From assembly GCA_017743605.1 (NCBI GenBank), contig JAGHYO010000089.1:1-8343 (forward strand): DNA of 8,343 nucleotides, written 5' to 3'. The notes beneath the pieces were generated by a model. It had not been told where the DNA came from and did not search any database. It was given only the letters and a program-made list of their open reading frames with translations. The position numbers were made by a program, and so were the translations under genes. This document shows, piece by piece, positions 5,949 to 8,343 of this stretch (the first letter of the stretch is position 1; each line of letters opens with the position of its first letter). The DNA comes from Thermoflexus sp. GTDB taxonomy: Bacteria; Chloroflexota; Anaerolineae; Thermoflexales; Thermoflexaceae.

Positions 5949-6644
5949 ATGAGTAAGCGTGCGGCCCGTTCTATCCCGACCCGACGGTCTATCGGTCTGC
6001 CGATCCTGGCCGTGGGGGCGGTGCTGGTGGGGGTGCTGGCCCTAATCGGCTATCAGTGGTGGGCGAGCCGCCCTCTGGAAAGCGTCGCTGCGGTGGACTA
6101 CCCGAGCGGTCTAACCCCGGACGGTTATCCATATAAAGGGAACCCAGAGGCGAAGGTGGTGATCGAGGAGTATTCGGATTTCCAGTGCGTGGCCTGCGCT
6201 CGCTACGCCCAGGAGGTCGCCCCGCAGCTGGATGAGAAATACATAAAGGCTGGGAAGGTGTATTATATTTTCCGGTATTTCCCCTTCCTGGGGCCGGAGT
6301 CCTTCCGAGCGGCGGAGGCGGCGGCGTGTGCGGCGGAGCAGGGTCGGTTCTGGGAATATGAGCGCATTGTCTTCGCGAACCTGCGAGGGAGCAACCAGGG
6401 CTGGTTTTCCGATGACCGGCTGATCGGGTTCGCCGCGCGGGTGGGGCTGGATCGGGGGCGCTTCGAGAACTGCCTGCTCTCCGGCAAACACCTCGACTTC
6501 ATCCGTCAGGCGGCGGAGGCCGGGCGCCAGCGGGGAGTCCGTGCGACCCCGACGTTCTTCATCAACGGGGAGAAGATCGAAGGGCTGTATAACGTAGCCT
6601 TCTATGAGACCTACCTTGACGTCCTGTTGCAGCAGGGTCCATAA
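5949..6644 (+). CDS. Membrane-anchored DsbA-like thioredoxin-fold oxidoreductase (231 aa)
   Basis: A positively charged N-terminus (residues 1-13) precedes a hydrophobic segment at about 14-37 that should act as an uncleaved anchor. This places a DsbA/Thioredoxin_4-type domain outside the membrane. The active-site motif is Cys80-Val-Ala-Cys83 in YSDFQCVACARY. The cis-proline loop is ATPTFFING, with Pro201. Cys127 and Cys175 could form a second structural disulfide, as in some DsbA/BdbD relatives. Such proteins oxidise or shuffle cysteine pairs in exported proteins and need re-oxidation by a membrane partner; the VKOR gene starting 15 bases downstream is the obvious candidate. A strong AGGGGAGG lies before the ATG. 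The gene is 12 bases after moeA, so it is probably co-transcribed. A reductase or isomerase role cannot be excluded from sequence. Confidence 0.93.
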   Translation: MSKRAARSIPTRRSIGLPILAVGAVLVGVLALIGYQWWASRPLESVAAVDYPSGLTPDGYPYKGNPEAKVVIEEYSDFQCVACARYAQEVAPQLDEKYIKAGKVYYIFRYFPFLGPESFRAAEAAACAAEQGRFWEYERIVFANLRGSNQGWFSDDRLIGFAARVGLDRGRFENCLLSGKHLDFIRQAAEAGRQRGVRATPTFFINGEKIEGLYNVAFYETYLDVLLQQGP

Positions 6645-6659
6645 GAAGGAGGAAGGTGA

Positions 6660-7124
6660 ATGGTGCCGGCGAGCGTGGCGGCGAAAAATCGGCTTGCCCT
6701 GGCGCAGAGCGGGCTGGCCCTCATGGGGGCGGGTGTGGCGGCTTATCTGACATGGGCCAAGCTCCGCGGCGAGGGTGTGGTCTGCTTCGGGTTCGGAGGC
6801 TGCGAGGTGGTGAACAACAGCCCCTACGCGGAGCTGCTCGGGATCCCGGTGGCTGCCTGGGGGCTGGGCGCCTATCTGGCCCTGGCCTTCCTCGGCGGCC
6901 TCTCGTGGGCCTGGTCCGACCGTGCCTCCCTCCGGCCGTGGGCGGCGACCCTCTCCTTTGCCCTCGCCCTGGGAGGATGGTTGTTCTCCATGTATCTCAC
7001 GGCCATCGAGGCCTTCGTCCTCCGCTCCTGGTGCAGCTGGTGCGTGACCTCCGCCGTCCTCATCACCCTGTTGCTGGGAGTGTGTGGCCTTCGTTTCTAT
7101 CGGATGTTCCGGGAGGAAGGGTAA
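6660..7124 (+). CDS. VKOR-family membrane disulfide oxidase (154 aa)
   Basis: This is a small four-helix membrane protein of the bacterial vitamin K epoxide reductase family, which takes the place of DsbB. It passes electrons from a DsbA-like partner to membrane quinone. Predicted transmembrane segments are about 11-32, 59-80, 93-113 and 126-147. All four family cysteines are present: the loop pair Cys42 and Cys48 (VCFGFGGCEV) and the quinone-facing CxxC Cys125-Ser-Trp-Cys128. NNSPYAELLGIPVAAWG (52-68), after the loop cysteines, is also typical. There is no fused thioredoxin domain, so the partner must be separate, and the adjacent DsbA-like protein fits. The start at 6660 is supported by AAGGAGG (6646-6652). 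A longer overlapping frame starting at 6656 is Arg/Gly/Pro-rich and lacks membrane segments, so it is treated as a shadow. Confidence 0.95.
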   Translation: MVPASVAAKNRLALAQSGLALMGAGVAAYLTWAKLRGEGVVCFGFGGCEVVNNSPYAELLGIPVAAWGLGAYLALAFLGGLSWAWSDRASLRPWAATLSFALALGGWLFSMYLTAIEAFVLRSWCSWCVTSAVLITLLLGVCGLRFYRMFREEG

Positions 7125-7201
7125 ACGCGGTGCGGTAAGGAAGCACGGCGTCGCCTCCGAGATTCATCCTTAATGCCTAACATTCCGTCAGGAGGGATCC
7201 T

Positions 7202-7441
7202 ATGCCGCGCATTCGCTGCCATTATGTGGATTGCGTTTACCTGGAGGCCGGCATGTGCACGGCCGATGAGATCGAACTGGACCCTGAGATGGGATGTCTG
7301 ACCTATACTCAGGCCGAGGAGGAAGAGGAGGAGTGGGAGGAGGAAGAGGTGGTCCCAGAGGAAGAGGAAGAGCTGGAGCTGGATGATGAGGAGTGGGAAG
7401 AGATCGCCCCCGAGGAGGACGAAGAGGATAAGGACTGGTGA
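7202..7441 (+). CDS. Small Cys4 (DUF1540-like) protein with polyacidic tail (79 aa)
   Basis: The first 35 residues hold four cysteines, Cys6, Cys11, Cys19 and Cys32 (RCHYVDCVY, GMCTADEIEL, GCLTY). The spacing and the CTADEIEL wording resemble the DUF1540 class of small bacterial proteins and suggest a bound metal, perhaps zinc. The rest (38-79) is extremely acidic: 29 of 42 residues are Glu or Asp, broken by Trp45, Trp65 and a terminal Trp79. There is no signal peptide or membrane segment, so it is probably cytoplasmic. Translation is well supported by AGGAGGG (7190-7196) five bases before the ATG. It lies 77 bases after the VKOR gene, either as the last gene of that operon or as its own unit; no clear promoter is visible in the gap. 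The acidic part is encoded by purine-rich GAG/GAA-type repeats. Its function is unknown, and the DUF1540 link is from pattern memory only. Confidence 0.85.
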   Translation: MPRIRCHYVDCVYLEAGMCTADEIELDPEMGCLTYTQAEEEEEEWEEEEVVPEEEEELELDDEEWEEIAPEEDEEDKDW

Positions 7442-7473
7442 GCAGCCCCTCTCTGCCTCTGGAAGACTCTGGG

Positions 7474-7510
7474 TGGGGCGGGGAGCCGGCGGAAAGGCCC
7501 CCCCGCCCCA
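7474..7510. terminator. GC-rich hairpin between convergent genes (probable bidirectional terminator)
   Basis: TGGGGCGGGG (7474-7483) and CCCCGCCCCA (7501-7510) form a perfect 10-base stem. Inside the 17-base loop, GCC (7485-7487) and GGC (7496-7498) can add a short inner stem. No T-tract follows on either strand, so it is not a textbook intrinsic terminator. Its position, 33 bases after the plus-strand stop and 37 bases after the minus-strand stop, fits a shared transcription end or a 3' RNA-protecting hairpin. Confidence 0.55.
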
Positions 7511-7546
7511 TCAGAACGTAGCCCAGCGCAGCCGCGCTTCTAAGAT

Positions 7547-8343
7547 TTACCCGTGGCGTTTCAGAAAGCGGGCGATGCGCTCCAGGGCTTCCTCGATCTT
7601 CTCGTAAGCAGTAGCATAAGAACAGCGGACGTGCCCTTCGCCTCCCAACCCAAAGGCGCTGCCCGCAACCACAGCCACCTTCTCCTCCATGAGCAGGCGC
7701 TCGCTGAACTCCACGTCGCTCATGCCGGTGCGGGCGATGGAGGGGAAGGCGTAGAAGGCTCCCTTCGGTTCGAAGCAGGTCAGGCCCAGCTCGTTGAGCC
7801 CCCTGACGATCAGCCGCCGGCGTCGATCGTATTCCTGGCGCATCTGCTCTACGTGTTCCTCCCCGATGCGCAGGGCGGCCAGGGCAGCGTGCTGCGAAGG
7901 GGTGGGAGCGGACATGATGGTGTATTGATGGATCTTGCGCATGGCCTCCAGGATCTCCCGAGGCGCGGCTGCGTAACCGATCCGCCAGCCCGTCATGGCG
8001 TAATCCTTGGAGAAGCCGCCGAGCAGGATGGTGCGCTCCCGCGCCCCGGGCAACGCGGCGAAGCAGGTGTGCGTTCCGTCGTAGACCAGGCGGTCGTAGA
8101 TCTCATCGGAGATCACCACGAGGTCGTATTTCTCCGCCAGGGCGGCGATGGCCATCAGCTTCTCCCGGGGCATCACCGCCCCTGTGGGGTTGTTCGGATA
8201 GCCGATCAGGATGGCCTTGGTGCGCGAGGTGATGCGGGCCTCAAGGTCGGCGGGGTTGACCTGGAAGTCCTCCTCCGCCTGCGTGGCAAAGGTCACCGGC
8301 ACGCCCCCCGCCAGGGTCACCTCCGGCGCGTAGGAGACAAAAC
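7547..8343 (-). CDS. Class I/II PLP-dependent aminotransferase, N-terminus outside window
   Basis: The reading frame is open through the window edge. Residues FVSYAPEV precede the internal GTG at 8318-8320, so the true start lies beyond 8343 and about a third of a typical 380-400 residue enzyme is missing. Fold-type I aminotransferase motifs are intact: YPNNPTG, the cofactor-binding SDEIYDRLVYDG (Asp and Tyr), and GGFSKDYAMTGWRIGY, whose Lys codon at 8006-8008 would form the PLP Schiff base and whose Arg binds the cofactor phosphate. Near the C-terminus GHVRCSYATAYEKIEEALERI holds the likely substrate-carboxylate Arg. The wording resembles aspartate/aromatic and PatA-like subgroups, but substrate cannot be assigned. 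The stop TAA is at 7547-7549, and the gene converges on the acidic-protein gene. Confidence 0.94.
   Translation of the reverse strand, partial: FVSYAPEVTLAGGVPVTFATQAEEDFQVNPADLEARITSRTKAILIGYPNNPTGAVMPREKLMAIAALAEKYDLVVISDEIYDRLVYDGTHTCFAALPGARERTILLGGFSKDYAMTGWRIGYAAAPREILEAMRKIHQYTIMSAPTPSQHAALAALRIGEEHVEQMRQEYDRRRRLIVRGLNELGLTCFEPKGAFYAFPSIARTGMSDVEFSERLLMEEKVAVVAGSAFGLGGEGHVRCSYATAYEKIEEALERIARFLKRHG

Noticed and set aside
6656..7138. Alternative 160-codon frame overlapping the VKOR gene
   Set aside because: It lacks membrane helices and the VKOR cysteines, and it is Arg/Gly/Pro-rich. The frame starting at 6660 is clearly the gene.
1..8343. CRISPR array, insertion sequence, integrase or defence system
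   Set aside because: No regularly spaced repeats, terminal inverted repeats flanking a transposase, or recognisable nuclease/defence domains were seen on either strand.

Overview
This is a GC-rich stretch of bacterial chromosome carrying a housekeeping gene set next to a decaying accessory block. Gene content and protein style point to a member of the Chloroflexota, possibly a thermophile of the Thermoflexus/Anaerolineae kind. The clues are tandem-GAF histidine kinase remnants, a four-cysteine acidic mini-protein, a VKOR-type disulfide oxidase instead of DsbB, and Arg/Glu/Pro-rich proteins. That placement is inferred from sequence style only.

Left third (about 131-2606, minus strand): no intact gene. 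Reading across frames recovers two adjacent pseudogenes. Positions 2606 down to about 1395 hold a GAF-GAF-HisKA histidine kinase whose ATPase domain is cut short. Positions about 1394 down to 131 hold a protein with TolB/PD40-like beta-propeller motifs, whose last 176 or so codons are still open. Several in-frame stops and frameshifts can be placed individually. The kinase remnant abuts the terminator of a tRNA-Lys(CTT) gene (2647-2719, minus) that has a near-consensus promoter with a 17-bp spacer.

Middle (2803-4383, plus): a promoter divergent from the tRNA drives a YbaK/EbsC-type aminoacyl-tRNA deacylase gene, which overlaps tsaD by 20 bases. TsaD makes the t6A37 modification of tRNAs reading ANN codons, so the neighbouring tRNA-Lys(CTT) is a predicted substrate.

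A 272-base gap (4384-4655) holds several inverted repeats and a TATAAT box without a recognisable -35. It precedes a tight plus-strand run: moeA (molybdenum insertion into molybdopterin), a membrane-anchored DsbA-like thioredoxin-fold protein, and a four-helix VKOR protein. The last two make a plausible extracytoplasmic disulfide-forming pair. A small protein with a DUF1540-like Cys4 head and a strongly acidic tail follows at 7202-7441.

The right end (7547-8343, minus) is most of a fold-type I PLP aminotransferase gene that runs off the window. It converges on the acidic-protein gene across a strong GC hairpin. I see no mobile element, CRISPR array or clear new defence system. The best leads are the layered pseudogenes, the acidic Cys4 protein, and the dyad-rich region before moeA.
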